Source: Deltaproteobacteria bacterium (GTDB lineage: Bacteria; Myxococcota_A; UBA9160; SMWR01). From it: 41,181 nt of DNA. Below are positions 31,750 to 40,009 of the stretch, piece by piece. A program made the translations under genes and the position numbers. The DNA lies in the NCBI GenBank assembly GCA_019310425.1, contig JAFDEI010000017.1:1-41181 (forward strand). Direction: 5' to 3'. Every line of letters begins with the position of its first letter. Within the stretch, counting starts at the first letter, position 1. Under the pieces are notes generated by a model. The model did not search any database, was not told the DNA's origin, and worked only from the letters and a program-made list of their open reading frames with translations.

Positions 31750-32598
31750 ATGTCGAACTCGAATATGGAACTCGAAACCCTGGCGTGGGGCTACGGCCTG
31801 GTCGAAGGTCCGCGCGTCGATGCCGAGAATCGGCTCTACTTCAGCGACGCCAAACTCGGCGGTGTCTTTCGCCGCGACCCCGACGGGAGGATCGAGACCG
31901 TGATTCCGAAGCGCCGCGGAGTCGGGGGCATCGCGCTACACGCCGACGGCGGCATCGTGGTGTCGGGTCGTAACATCTGCCATGTGCGCGATGGCGAGTC
32001 GCGCATCGTCTTCGACGTCGAGGACGCCCCGGGCTTCAACGACCTCTTTACCGACGCCGAGGGCCGGATCCTGGTCGGTTCGCAGCGATTCAATCCGTTC
32101 GAGAAGGATGTGGTGGCGCGCAGCGGCGAGCTCTACCGGATCGAGGCCGAAGGCAAGGCCGAAATGCTCTACGACGATGTCGGACTCACCAACGGCATCG
32201 GTTTTTCGCCGGACGGCCGTCGTCTCTATCACAGCGACAGCACTCGCAACCAGATCCTGCTGCACGATGTCGCCGAAGACGGCAGCGTGTCGAACCGCCG
32301 GGTGTTCGCGCAGCTCGCGGATGGGCACCCGGACGGGCTCGCGGTCGACGAGAGCGGCTGCGTGTGGGCCGCCGCATACTGGGGTGGCTGCGTCACGCGC
32401 CTCACCCCCGAGGGCGACGTCGACCTGAATCTCGAGATTCCCGCGAAGACGGTCGCGAGCGTCAGCTTCGGTGGCCCCGACCGCCGCGACCTCTACATCG
32501 CCACCAGCGACAACACCGACGATCCCGCCCGCGGTGGTACGATCTTCCGCACGCGCGCTCCGTTGCCCGGGCTCGAGGTACCTCTGGCGCGCGTCTGA
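31750..32598 (+). CDS. SMP-30/gluconolactonase/LRE family protein
   Basis: 282-residue six-bladed beta-propeller lactonase. Metal-binding residues of the family are in place: E19 (LVEGPRVDAENRLYFSD), N97 (FNDLFTD), N148 (LTNGIGFSPDGRRLYHSD) and D195 (GHPDGLAVDESGCVWAA). The family hydrolyses sugar or other lactones with a divalent metal ion; no export signal is seen, so it acts in the cytoplasm. The ATG at 31750 has GGAG 6 nt upstream. It is 35 nt upstream of a membrane glycosyltransferase gene and may share its transcript. Confidence 0.88.
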   Translation: MSNSNMELETLAWGYGLVEGPRVDAENRLYFSDAKLGGVFRRDPDGRIETVIPKRRGVGGIALHADGGIVVSGRNICHVRDGESRIVFDVEDAPGFNDLFTDAEGRILVGSQRFNPFEKDVVARSGELYRIEAEGKAEMLYDDVGLTNGIGFSPDGRRLYHSDSTRNQILLHDVAEDGSVSNRRVFAQLADGHPDGLAVDESGCVWAAAYWGGCVTRLTPEGDVDLNLEIPAKTVASVSFGGPDRRDLYIATSDNTDDPARGGTIFRTRAPLPGLEVPLARV

Positions 32599-32633
32599 CG
32601 CGGGGGCGACGCTTCCGCTTCTGGGGGGGATGG

Positions 32634-34124
32634 GTGGAATCGACGCGTTCCTCGACAGCGACACCGGGGCTGCAAGCCCGCCTCCTGGTGCTCGCCGCGC
32701 TGGCGATCCTCGCGTTTCAAGTGGCGGGCTTCCATTCACTCCGCCACGACGACGCCTTCATCACCTTCCGCTACGGCCAGAACCTCGCGAACGGGAACGG
32801 GCTCGTCTTCAACCCCGGCGAGCGTTCGATGGCGTCGACCGCACCCGCGCACGCGCTGCTCTCGGCGGCCGGCTACGCACTGGTGGGGAAGCAGCGGCTC
32901 CCGAGCGTGATGTCGGCGCTCGGTTGTCTGGGCTGGCTCGCGCAGGCTGCGGCCGTCTTCTTCATGCTTCGCCGCGCCCTCGGCGACCGCGGCGCAGGTT
33001 TCGCGGCACTCGGTATCGCATTCGGCGCCGCCTGGTCGCATCGCTTCGTCGCGCTCGAGACCAATCTCGTGATGGCGTGCGTGCTCTGGGCGATCGTCGC
33101 GGCTCTTGCGTCGCGCTGGCTCGCGGTGGCGGCCCTGGTGGCGCTGGCAGGGCTGCTCCGTCCCGACGCGTACCTGGTAGCGCTTCCGCTCGGCGCCGCC
33201 TGCGTGTGGAATCTGCGCGCGGCGGCCTGGCGGCCCGCGGCCCTGGGCTTGGCTCTTTCCGCTCCGTGGTATCTGTTCGCCGCAGCGTGGTTTGGAAGCC
33301 TGTTGCCGAACTCGCTCGCGAACAAGGTTGGAACCGTCGCCTTGCTCGACCAGGCCTACCGCATCGCGAACTATCTCGGCACGAACTTCTTCACGCGTAC
33401 GATCTCACTCGAGATCGAGGAGTCGCTCCGCATTGCGAGCCATCCGCCCGGCCTCGTCGCGGGAGCGACCTGGCTACTCGCTGCGGCCGGTGCGGTCGGG
33501 CTGATTCGTCGCCAGCGCGCGCTGTGGCTGCCGGCGCTGTGCCTGCTGCTCTACCTCGTGGCCTACCTGATGTTCCGGATGGAGATCGGTTTCGAGTGGC
33601 ATCTGTACCCTGCGCTGTTGTTCGTGACGATCTTCGCGCTATCCGCGCTCGCGCTCGCCGCCGAGTCGCTACCAGCCGGGCGCGGCTGGTCGATCGCCGG
33701 TTCGTTGCTGCTCGTGACGATCGCGTCGGGCTTCCTGCTTCGCACCGCCCACTACGCGCAGGTCCACGAGCGCGGTTTCTGGTTCGGTGCGCGCGACGCC
33801 GCCTACCGAGAAGTCGCTGACTACCTCTTCGTGCGCGCGCGCCCCGGTGACGTCGTGGCGGCGAACGAAGTCGGGACCATCGCATATTACGCGGAGGCGC
33901 CGATGCTTGATCTGCTCGGGCTCGTCACGCCATTACCTGAGGAGGTGGCGGAGCGCCTCGGTCCACGTCTCCGCTGGGTCATCGATCTGCCCGCGTATAG
34001 TGGGCGGCCTCGACCCGACGCGGTGTTGCTTGCTGAGTCCGAGTCGATTCATACCGACGAACTCCATCCGCCGGGCCGCGACCGCTTCTCGGCTGCGGTC
34101 CTGGTGTGGAATGCGCAGCCTTAG
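32634..34124 (+). CDS. GT-C-type membrane glycosyltransferase
   Basis: 496-residue protein with about 11-12 transmembrane segments and a short soluble C-terminal domain. The first periplasmic loop carries the GT-C acidic motif: LRHDDAFITFRYGQNLANGNGLVFNPGE, with the Asp-Asp pair near residue 38. These enzymes transfer a sugar from a polyprenyl-phosphate donor on the periplasmic side. The acceptor is not known. The start is the GTG at 32634, with GGGGGGA 5-6 nt upstream; the open frame before it lies in the lactonase gene. It ends 60 nt from a convergent gene of related type. Confidence 0.8.
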   Translation: MESTRSSTATPGLQARLLVLAALAILAFQVAGFHSLRHDDAFITFRYGQNLANGNGLVFNPGERSMASTAPAHALLSAAGYALVGKQRLPSVMSALGCLGWLAQAAAVFFMLRRALGDRGAGFAALGIAFGAAWSHRFVALETNLVMACVLWAIVAALASRWLAVAALVALAGLLRPDAYLVALPLGAACVWNLRAAAWRPAALGLALSAPWYLFAAAWFGSLLPNSLANKVGTVALLDQAYRIANYLGTNFFTRTISLEIEESLRIASHPPGLVAGATWLLAAAGAVGLIRRQRALWLPALCLLLYLVAYLMFRMEIGFEWHLYPALLFVTIFALSALALAAESLPAGRGWSIAGSLLLVTIASGFLLRTAHYAQVHERGFWFGARDAAYREVADYLFVRARPGDVVAANEVGTIAYYAEAPMLDLLGLVTPLPEEVAERLGPRLRWVIDLPAYSGRPRPDAVLLAESESIHTDELHPPGRDRFSAAVLVWNAQP

Positions 34125-34185
34125 CCCCGGATGATTCATGAGCACTCTTGCCGCACTCGCGACGAGTTTCATGAATGAATCGGGC
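34124..34185. terminator. Imperfect long hairpin between convergent glycosyltransferases
   Basis: GCCCCGGATG-ATTCATGA (34124-34141) pairs imperfectly with TCATGAAT-GAATCGGGC (34169-34185), including a perfect 8-bp block. Inside lies a small hairpin ACTCG-CGA-CGAGT (34155-34167). It spans the whole gap between the two stops and probably works as a bidirectional terminator. Confidence 0.5.
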
Positions 34186-35894
34186 TAGCGAGCGCCGGTC
34201 CCGGGGCCTGGCGAGTGGCGGCGCAGCAGGATCTGGAGATCGCCGATCCGCCGGGCCTGCCGGTACTCCTTCCGGAGCAGCTGCTGCAGTTCGGGAAAAG
34301 TCGTGAGTGCAGCGGCGCTGTCGAGCGGGCTGCCCGTGACCCACGGCAGCGAATCTCGATGCACGACCACGACGGCTGCGGGTGGCGCGGCCGTGAGTTC
34401 CTGGATCAGGGTCTGGCGGCTCTCAGCCTGCGCCCACTCGGTGCGCTGCGGCACGTTGTAGATGTAGCGCGAAGCTGGCCGACGGGCGGACAGGTGATAG
34501 ATCACCGGCTCGAATCCCCAGATGAATAGACGTGCGTCGCTGGGTGTGTTGGCGATCAACCACTCGGCGGCTCTGCGATTGCTGCCCGCATCGACGTCGC
34601 CGAAATTGTGCAGGCCGTCGCGATACGGAATGCGTAGTTCGGGCTTCATGTGCGCTTCGAGGCGCAGCGCGCTGCGGGTCCAGAAGACCCGCATCTCGGG
34701 CAACCCGGGCGCGAGATCGAATGCGATCGCGGCGAGTACGGCCGCGAAGACCGCGGTGGTGAGCGCGGAACGCCGAGCTCGGATCCAGAGCTTCCAATAG
34801 CCCCAGCCCGCGAGCAGTCCTGTGAGGAGCAGGACCGCGGCGTAGTGGTAGAGGAAGAACTTGGCTTGGAGCGCGACCCCGAGCAGCGAGAGCGCCACCA
34901 CGCCGAGTACGTGCGCGATGCCGAGGCGTTCGCGCGAAGCGAGTGGGGGAAGCAGCGCAAGTGCGACGAGCCCGACGAGGTTGAAGGGAGCCGTGAGCAG
35001 CAGCCATTCGCGCAGGCTGCGTCCGAGCAGGGGCCATGCCGATGAGTCGGCGAAATCGATCGCGGTGTAGCCCGGTGCAAATACGAACAGCGCGTGGGAG
35101 AGGTCGGCCAGAGCTCCCAGCGCCGCGAAATAGGCGAGCGTCGCGAGCACGGGCAGCGCGCCTCCGACTGCGAACGCGAGGCTCGGTGCGGCGAGTGCCC
35201 GTCCCCAGCCGGCCGCGCTCGCTGCAGGCCGGCGGCTCGCGACTACGAAGGCGAAGCTCACGAGGATTCCGCCGCCGAGCGGCGGCTTCAGCAGCGCGGC
35301 GATGCTGTAGAGCGCGGCGGCACCCGCCCAGGCGGCCAGCTGCCGCCACTCACCGGCGCGGCCCGCCCCGGCCGGTGGGCTATAGGTCGCGCATGCAAGG
35401 GCCCAGGCGAGCGCGATGCCGCCGAAGCCCTCGGGCTGCCCTGTGTACCAGAATTCGATCGGCACGTAGGCGAGGATCGCCACGGCGGCGCAAAGCAACC
35501 CCGCGCGTGTGCTGCCCACGTGCCGCCGCGAGAAGATCGCGAATGCGGGGAACAGGGAGATCAGCGCGAGCACTTCGAACACCCGAACGGCGGCGAAATT
35601 GCCGCCGAAGACGGCGCGCGCAAACGCGTAGACGGCGTAGATGCCCGGGGTCTTGAAATCCCATGCATCGCGGTAGGGGGCGTCGCCGCGAAGCAGCGCG
35701 TCGGCGATCAGCGAGTAGATGGCCTGGTCGCGTCCGTAACCGTACTCGAGCAGCTGAGCGAACAGCACCAGCGTGAGCAGTGCGAGCAACGCGAACAGCG
35801 CGCGCTCCGCGTGCCGGGCGAACGCCCCCGGAGGCGTTTCGCGCTCCGCGCGTGCAGAGTCTGCGGCACTCGCCTCCACGCCAGTCGACGGCAT
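34185..35894 (-). CDS. GT-C-type membrane glycosyltransferase (PMT/ArnT-like)
   Basis: 569-residue polytopic protein with about 12 hydrophobic segments. The first extracytoplasmic loop reads YGYGRDQAIYSLIADALLRGDAPYRDAWDFKTPGIY, with the Arg-Asp-Gln motif and the KTPG turn common to ArnT/PMT-like glycosyltransferases of the dolichyl-phosphate-mannose type. The C-terminal about 150 residues are a soluble domain (ANTPSDARLFIWGFEPVIYHLS). The donor would be a polyprenyl-linked sugar; acceptor unknown. The start ATG at 35894 has a weak upstream site. It is separated by 38 nt from the LLM oxidoreductase gene on the same strand. With the gene at 32634 it suggests glycan decoration of the envelope. 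Confidence 0.8.
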   Translation of the reverse strand: MPSTGVEASAADSARAERETPPGAFARHAERALFALLALLTLVLFAQLLEYGYGRDQAIYSLIADALLRGDAPYRDAWDFKTPGIYAVYAFARAVFGGNFAAVRVFEVLALISLFPAFAIFSRRHVGSTRAGLLCAAVAILAYVPIEFWYTGQPEGFGGIALAWALACATYSPPAGAGRAGEWRQLAAWAGAAALYSIAALLKPPLGGGILVSFAFVVASRRPAASAAGWGRALAAPSLAFAVGGALPVLATLAYFAALGALADLSHALFVFAPGYTAIDFADSSAWPLLGRSLREWLLLTAPFNLVGLVALALLPPLASRERLGIAHVLGVVALSLLGVALQAKFFLYHYAAVLLLTGLLAGWGYWKLWIRARRSALTTAVFAAVLAAIAFDLAPGLPEMRVFWTRSALRLEAHMKPELRIPYRDGLHNFGDVDAGSNRRAAEWLIANTPSDARLFIWGFEPVIYHLSARRPASRYIYNVPQRTEWAQAESRQTLIQELTAAPPAAVVVVHRDSLPWVTGSPLDSAAALTTFPELQQLLRKEYRQARRIGDLQILLRRHSPGPGTGAR

Positions 35895-35932
35895 GGCCGG
35901 AGTGTAGGCCGTTCCACTGGTCGCGGGTGGAC

Positions 35933-36808
35933 TCAGCCCGCTCCCGGGGCCAGCGCAGCGAGCAGATCCCAGGGCCGTTCAGCGGCCTTCGGCACCGCGT
36001 GGTAGGGCAATACGATGATCCGGTTCGCGCCCGCTTCGATGTGTGCGGCGATACGCGCCCGGATCGCCGCCTCATCACCCCAGGCGACGAGGCTGTCGAT
36101 CAGGCGATCACTGCCGCCGTCGTTGCTGTCGTGATCGTCGAGGCCGAAGCGCGCCCACTGCCGCTTGTATGCGGGAAGCCGCAGGTACATCGACAGCCCC
36201 TTGCGCGCGACGCCGCGTGCCACTGCCGCGTCCGCGCACAGGCAGCAGGGCAGCACCACGTTGAGCTGCTTGTCGGGGCCGAGGATTTCGCGCGCCTGTC
36301 GGGTATGCTCGAGCGGCATCAGGTAGGTGTTGGCGCCGTCCGCGCGTTTCGCAGCGAGCTCGAGCATCCGGGGGCCGTGGGCCGCGACGAAGATCGGCGC
36401 AGCACTCGGCGGCTCGGGCGCGTTCACCGCTGCGCTCGCGATCCCCTCCAGATAGGCGGCGAGCTTCTGAACCGGTGGCTCCCAGCGGTGCCCACGCGCG
36501 CTGGCGGCCTGAGGGTGCGACACGCCCAGGCCGAGAATGAACCGGCCGCCGTACAACTCGGAGAGCGTACGTGCGGCCTGTGCGGCCGACATCGCGTCGC
36601 GGGCGTAGACGTTCGCGATCCCGGTGGCGACCCGCAGGCGGGTCGTTGCGGCCAGCAGATAGCCCGCGGTCACGAACAGCTCGCGGCCGAACAAGTCCGG
36701 CAGCCAGACCGCGTCGTAACCGAGCACTTCGAGGCGCAGCGCGTCGGCGACGCAGTCCTGTGCCGGCATTGCATCGGTGTAGAACAGAACTCCGTCTACG
36801 CCGGGCAT
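35933..36808 (-). CDS. LLM-class (F420-type) oxidoreductase
   Basis: 291-residue luciferase-like TIM-barrel protein. Landmarks are LEVLGYDAVWLPDLFGRELFVTAGYLLAATTRLRVATGI, LSELYGGRFILGLGVSHP, and PIFVAAHGPRMLELAAKRADGANTYLMP. This matches the F420-dependent LLM class, in which F420H2 (or FMN) supplies hydride. The substrate is unknown. The ATG at 36808 has a poor ribosome-binding site and follows the next LLM gene's stop by 19 nt, so coupled expression is likely. The two LLM genes are different branches, not recent duplicates. Confidence 0.85.
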   Translation of the reverse strand: MPGVDGVLFYTDAMPAQDCVADALRLEVLGYDAVWLPDLFGRELFVTAGYLLAATTRLRVATGIANVYARDAMSAAQAARTLSELYGGRFILGLGVSHPQAASARGHRWEPPVQKLAAYLEGIASAAVNAPEPPSAAPIFVAAHGPRMLELAAKRADGANTYLMPLEHTRQAREILGPDKQLNVVLPCCLCADAAVARGVARKGLSMYLRLPAYKRQWARFGLDDHDSNDGGSDRLIDSLVAWGDEAAIRARIAAHIEAGANRIIVLPYHAVPKAAERPWDLLAALAPGAG

Positions 36809-36827
36809 GGTTTACAGCCATTGCGCG

Positions 36828-37664
36828 TCATCGCACGCGCTCGAAGATCTTGGCGAACTCTTCGCTGCAGCGCAGCCAGGAATCCTGATCGCGCTGCGAC
36901 GGCTCGACGACGATGTGCTGGATGCCTGCCTCCATGTACTCATCTACGCCGCGTGCGATCTCGTCAGCGGGGTCGCGCAGCGCATCCCAGCGCGCGCGCA
37001 TCGAGAGAGTGAATGAGGATTCCGGGCGGTCGCTGCGCAGCCGGGCCGTGAACTCCGCGGTCTTGTCGGGGGGCTGGAAGGCACCGTGCCAGCCATCGCC
37101 ACGTTGTACCGCGCGGCGGAACGCGGGCTCGCTGTGACCGCCGATCCAGATCGGGAGTGAGCGCTCGGGCTGGGGCTTCGCCCGCACCGCGACCAGCTTT
37201 GCGCCGGTCGCAGGCGCCACCAGGTCGATCGGATCTTCGGTCCAGCACTTGCGCATGACGTCGATGGTTTCGTCGGTCCGGGCGCCGCGCTCTTCGAACG
37301 GAACGCCGAGGGCGTCGAATTCCTCTTTGAGCCAGCCGCCGGCTGCGCCGACGATCACGCGTCCTCCGCTCATCACGTCGAGTGATCCGAGCATCTTTGC
37401 GAGCAGCACCGGCGGCCGCAGCGGCAGCACGAGTACGGTCGTGCCGAGGCCGACCCGCTCGGTCGCGGCCGCGCCCCAGGTGAGTGCGATCAACGGGTCG
37501 AGGATGTAGGCCGACGGCGGGTAGACGGCGTCTTTGGGCACCGCGATGTGGTCGCTGACCCAGACATCGTCGAAGCCGAGTTCCTCGGCCTGCTTTGCGA
37601 CGGCGTGGATTGCGGCTGCCGATGCGGCCGGCCCGGCCTGAGGGAGGTGCATTCCGAATTTCAT
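36828..37664 (-). CDS. LLM-class (F420-type) oxidoreductase
   Basis: 278-residue luciferase-like oxidoreductase. It opens MKFGMHLPQAGPAASAAAI, with AEELGFDDVWVSDHIAVP, a typical start of this class. Then follow LGTTVLVLPLRPPVLLAKMLGSLDVMSGGRVIVGAAGGWLKEEFDALGVPFEERG and LPIWIGGHSEPAFRRAVQRGDGWH. The pattern matches F420-dependent subgroups in which FDxVWVSDH contacts the deazaflavin. The ATG at 37664 has AGGAGA 7-8 nt upstream. It follows the acyl-CoA dehydrogenase pair by 37 nt and probably belongs to the same operon, giving lipid-CoA chemistry next to F420 chemistry. Confidence 0.87.
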   Translation of the reverse strand: MKFGMHLPQAGPAASAAAIHAVAKQAEELGFDDVWVSDHIAVPKDAVYPPSAYILDPLIALTWGAAATERVGLGTTVLVLPLRPPVLLAKMLGSLDVMSGGRVIVGAAGGWLKEEFDALGVPFEERGARTDETIDVMRKCWTEDPIDLVAPATGAKLVAVRAKPQPERSLPIWIGGHSEPAFRRAVQRGDGWHGAFQPPDKTAEFTARLRSDRPESSFTLSMRARWDALRDPADEIARGVDEYMEAGIQHIVVEPSQRDQDSWLRCSEEFAKIFERVR

Positions 37665-37701
37665 TCCGACTTCTCCTGGTCGTCCCGAAGTAGGGCGATG
37701 G

Positions 37702-38901
37702 TCAGCGCGGCAGCCCGACGAGCTTGCGCGCCATGATGATGCGTTGGATCTGACCCGTGCCCTCGACCATGTCGAGGGCCTTTACGTCCCGGTAGAGCTT
37801 CTCGATCAGGTGGTCGCCGCGAGCCCCCACGGTACCGAGCAGCTCCATACCGAGGCTGGTCGCCTCCTGTCCGACCTGGGCCGCGACCAGCTTGGACATC
37901 GAGGCCTCGATGATGTTCGACTTCTCCTGGTCGGCGAGCCAGCCCGCCTTGAGGCACAGCAGCCGCGCGACCTTGAGCTTGCGTGCTGCGCGTTCGAGGC
38001 GGTCGCGGACGCGCGCGTCGGCGAGCCGGTCGTGCTCACGTGCGAATGCGAGCGCTTCGTCGAGCGCGGCTCGCCCGATTCCGACCGCATTCGCGGCCAC
38101 GATCGGCCGCCCCGCGTTGAAGGCCTTCATTGCACCCTTGAACCCGTCACGCTTCTCGTAACGAGCCTCGCCGCCCAGCAGGTTTGCGTCCGGAATGCGG
38201 CAGTCCTGCAACGTGAAGGAGGTCGATTCGTAGGCCTTGAGGCCCATCTTCTTCTCGATCCGGAAGCCTCCGAGACCTGGCGTGCCCTGCTCGATGAAGA
38301 ACGCGCGCTGAGCGTCGCGTCCTTGAGAGGGGTCGACCGTCGCCTGCGCGAGGATCCAGTCGGAGCGTGTCGCGTTGCCGATGAAGCACTTGGCGCCGTT
38401 CAGGATCCAGTGATCGCCGTCTTTCTGTGCGGCCGTCTGGATCGCGGCCGCGTCGGAGCCCGCGCCGGGTTCCGTCATCGCGAAGCAGGCCCAGCGCGGC
38501 CGGTCCGGCGTGAGGAAGGGGCCGAGGAAACGCTCCTTCTGCTCGTCGGTTCCCATCGCGATCACGTTCGCTTCCGGCAGGCCGACGCCCGGGTTGGCGA
38601 CGACGACACCGCGGTCCCAGTAGGCGAGTTCTTCGACGAAGAGCAGCGTCTTCACGGTCCGGCGACTCGGGCGGCTGCCGGTCGACTTGGGCTTGCTTCG
38701 CGCCTTCCTCTCGCCGTCGGGGCCGCGCCAGCGCGTTCGGCCCTCGCCGCGCGCGACCAGCTTGGCGAAATAGGGGTCGTCGACCGGAATCGGTCGGCCG
38801 AGCCGGTCGGCTTCGAGGCCGATCGGCCGGGCCTCGTCGCGCCCGCGTTCTCGCAGCGCGGCGAGCGGTCCCTGGATTGCTGCGTCGATTTCGAAATTCA
38901 C
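37702..38901 (-). CDS. Acyl-CoA dehydrogenase, catalytic subunit
   Basis: 399-residue acyl-CoA dehydrogenase. The FAD/substrate blocks CFAMTEPGAGSDAAAIQTAA and GAKCFIGNATRSDW are present, and the catalytic base is E380 in the VEGTGQIQR motif, the position used by most family members. A basic, low-complexity stretch (about residues 53-80, GERKARSKPKSTGSRPSRR) interrupts the N-terminal helical domain; it is seen in one subfamily. The start is a GTG at 38901 overlapping the stop of the next acyl-CoA dehydrogenase gene (GTGA). The two are likely subunits of a heteromer, as in steroid side-chain ChsE-type enzymes, although the substrate is not known. Confidence 0.9.
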   Translation of the reverse strand: MNFEIDAAIQGPLAALRERGRDEARPIGLEADRLGRPIPVDDPYFAKLVARGEGRTRWRGPDGERKARSKPKSTGSRPSRRTVKTLLFVEELAYWDRGVVVANPGVGLPEANVIAMGTDEQKERFLGPFLTPDRPRWACFAMTEPGAGSDAAAIQTAAQKDGDHWILNGAKCFIGNATRSDWILAQATVDPSQGRDAQRAFFIEQGTPGLGGFRIEKKMGLKAYESTSFTLQDCRIPDANLLGGEARYEKRDGFKGAMKAFNAGRPIVAANAVGIGRAALDEALAFAREHDRLADARVRDRLERAARKLKVARLLCLKAGWLADQEKSNIIEASMSKLVAAQVGQEATSLGMELLGTVGARGDHLIEKLYRDVKALDMVEGTGQIQRIIMARKLVGLPR

Positions 38902-39983
38902 GGCGCAACCTCCAGGTGCGAGAGCTGCACGTGAGAACCCGCATCGGCGAGAGCGGTCCAGGCATCTTCGCGGGCCGCATCGAGCCCGCCGATCGAGAGG
39001 CCGAGCGCACGGGCCTCACGCATGTATTTCTCGACCGGGTAGTCCTGCATGAAGCCGTGCCCACCGAGGATCTGCACGGCGTTCGGGCCGACGAAGGTCG
39101 AGGTCTCGATCGCCTCGGCGAAGGCCATGGCGGCTGCGGGTTCGCCCGCCGCTGCGCATTCGAGGCGCCAGGCGGCCTCGTGGAGCAGCACCCGCGCGCC
39201 GTCGACAGCGGCCAGCATGTCGACGATGAGGAAGGTGAGCCCCTGGTGGTGGGCGATCGGTCGTCCGAAGGCCTCGCGCTCGATCGCATACTCGCGCGAG
39301 AAGTCGGCCGCCTGTCGCAGCACGCCGACGAGCAGCGACGCGACGTAGAGTCGCGCGCGTGCGCGCGCGCGTGCGGCTTCCGCACGGCCCTCGAAGCGCG
39401 CCGCGATCGGGGCGCCGGTGAGCGTGAGCTCGCTGGCGCCCGCGGCGCGCATCCCGCTGCCGCGCAGCTCCTGGATTTCGATACCGTCGCGTACGACGAT
39501 CGCCTCGTCGTCGCGCAGCAGCACGAGCAGGTCGACGCGATCCGACGGCACCCACGGGACCGAGCCCGAGATGGTCGTCCCGACCTCGAGTTCCGCGTCG
39601 GCGGCGTCCACGAAGATCGCGCGCGCAGCGTCCGTTTCGAGCAGTGGCAACGCGAATTCCCGCACTGCGTCTTCGCCGCCGATTTCGAGCAGTGGGTAGA
39701 GGGCCGGGCCGAGTGGGTCGAGTGCGAGCGCGGCGCCTGCGTCGCCCGCGGCCAGCTCTTCGTTTACGAGCACACGCGCGAGTGCGCCGAGGTCGGCACC
39801 GCCGAGCGACTCGGGCAACTCGAGTCCTGCGAGCCCCATCTCCGCGTACGACGCGCGTACCGTTGCATCGACGGCGCGCGCGCTCTCGTGCTCCCGCAGC
39901 TTCGGGAGGAGCGCGTCGGTTGCGAAGCTCTTCGCCGTTTCGGCGATGAGTTCGAGATCCTCTCCGAATTCGAAATCGAACAT
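38898..39983 (-). CDS. Acyl-CoA dehydrogenase-like partner subunit
   Basis: 361-residue acyl-CoA dehydrogenase fold: N-terminal helices (LPKLREHESARAVDATVRASYAEMGLAGLELPESLGG), middle beta domain, and the C-terminal REAFGRPIAHHQGLTFLIVDMLAAVDGARVLLHEAAW helix bundle with QILGGHGFMQDYPVEKYMREARAL. The end reads LGLSIGGLDAARED where an EGT-type catalytic Glu would be, so the usual base is absent. The subunit probably supplies part of the FAD site to its partner. The ATG at 39983 has a CGGAGG site nearby, and the stop overlaps the partner's start. An alternating CG/TG tract (39352-39374) lies within it. Confidence 0.85.
   Translation of the reverse strand: MFDFEFGEDLELIAETAKSFATDALLPKLREHESARAVDATVRASYAEMGLAGLELPESLGGADLGALARVLVNEELAAGDAGAALALDPLGPALYPLLEIGGEDAVREFALPLLETDAARAIFVDAADAELEVGTTISGSVPWVPSDRVDLLVLLRDDEAIVVRDGIEIQELRGSGMRAAGASELTLTGAPIAARFEGRAEAARARARARLYVASLLVGVLRQAADFSREYAIEREAFGRPIAHHQGLTFLIVDMLAAVDGARVLLHEAAWRLECAAAGEPAAAMAFAEAIETSTFVGPNAVQILGGHGFMQDYPVEKYMREARALGLSIGGLDAAREDAWTALADAGSHVQLSHLEVAP
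39352..39374. repeat. Alternating purine-pyrimidine tract
   Basis: 23 bp of alternating C/T and G (CGCGCGCGTGCGCGCGCGCGTGC) within the acyl-CoA dehydrogenase-like gene, encoding an Arg-Ala run. Such tracts can adopt left-handed Z-DNA under supercoiling; here it is probably only a consequence of high-GC coding. Confidence 0.6.
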
Positions 39984-40009
39984 CCAGCCTCCGAGGGGGT
40001 CCTGGTGGA

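Noticed and set aside
32471-33820. 449-codon frame overlapping the GT-C glycosyltransferase in another frame
   Set aside because: Arg/Ala-rich translation without hydrophobic periodicity; the alternative frame shows clear transmembrane helices and the GT-C motif.
39352-39374. CG/TG tract as a functional Z-DNA regulatory element
   Set aside because: It lies in the middle of a coding sequence and encodes Arg-Ala codons expected at this GC content.
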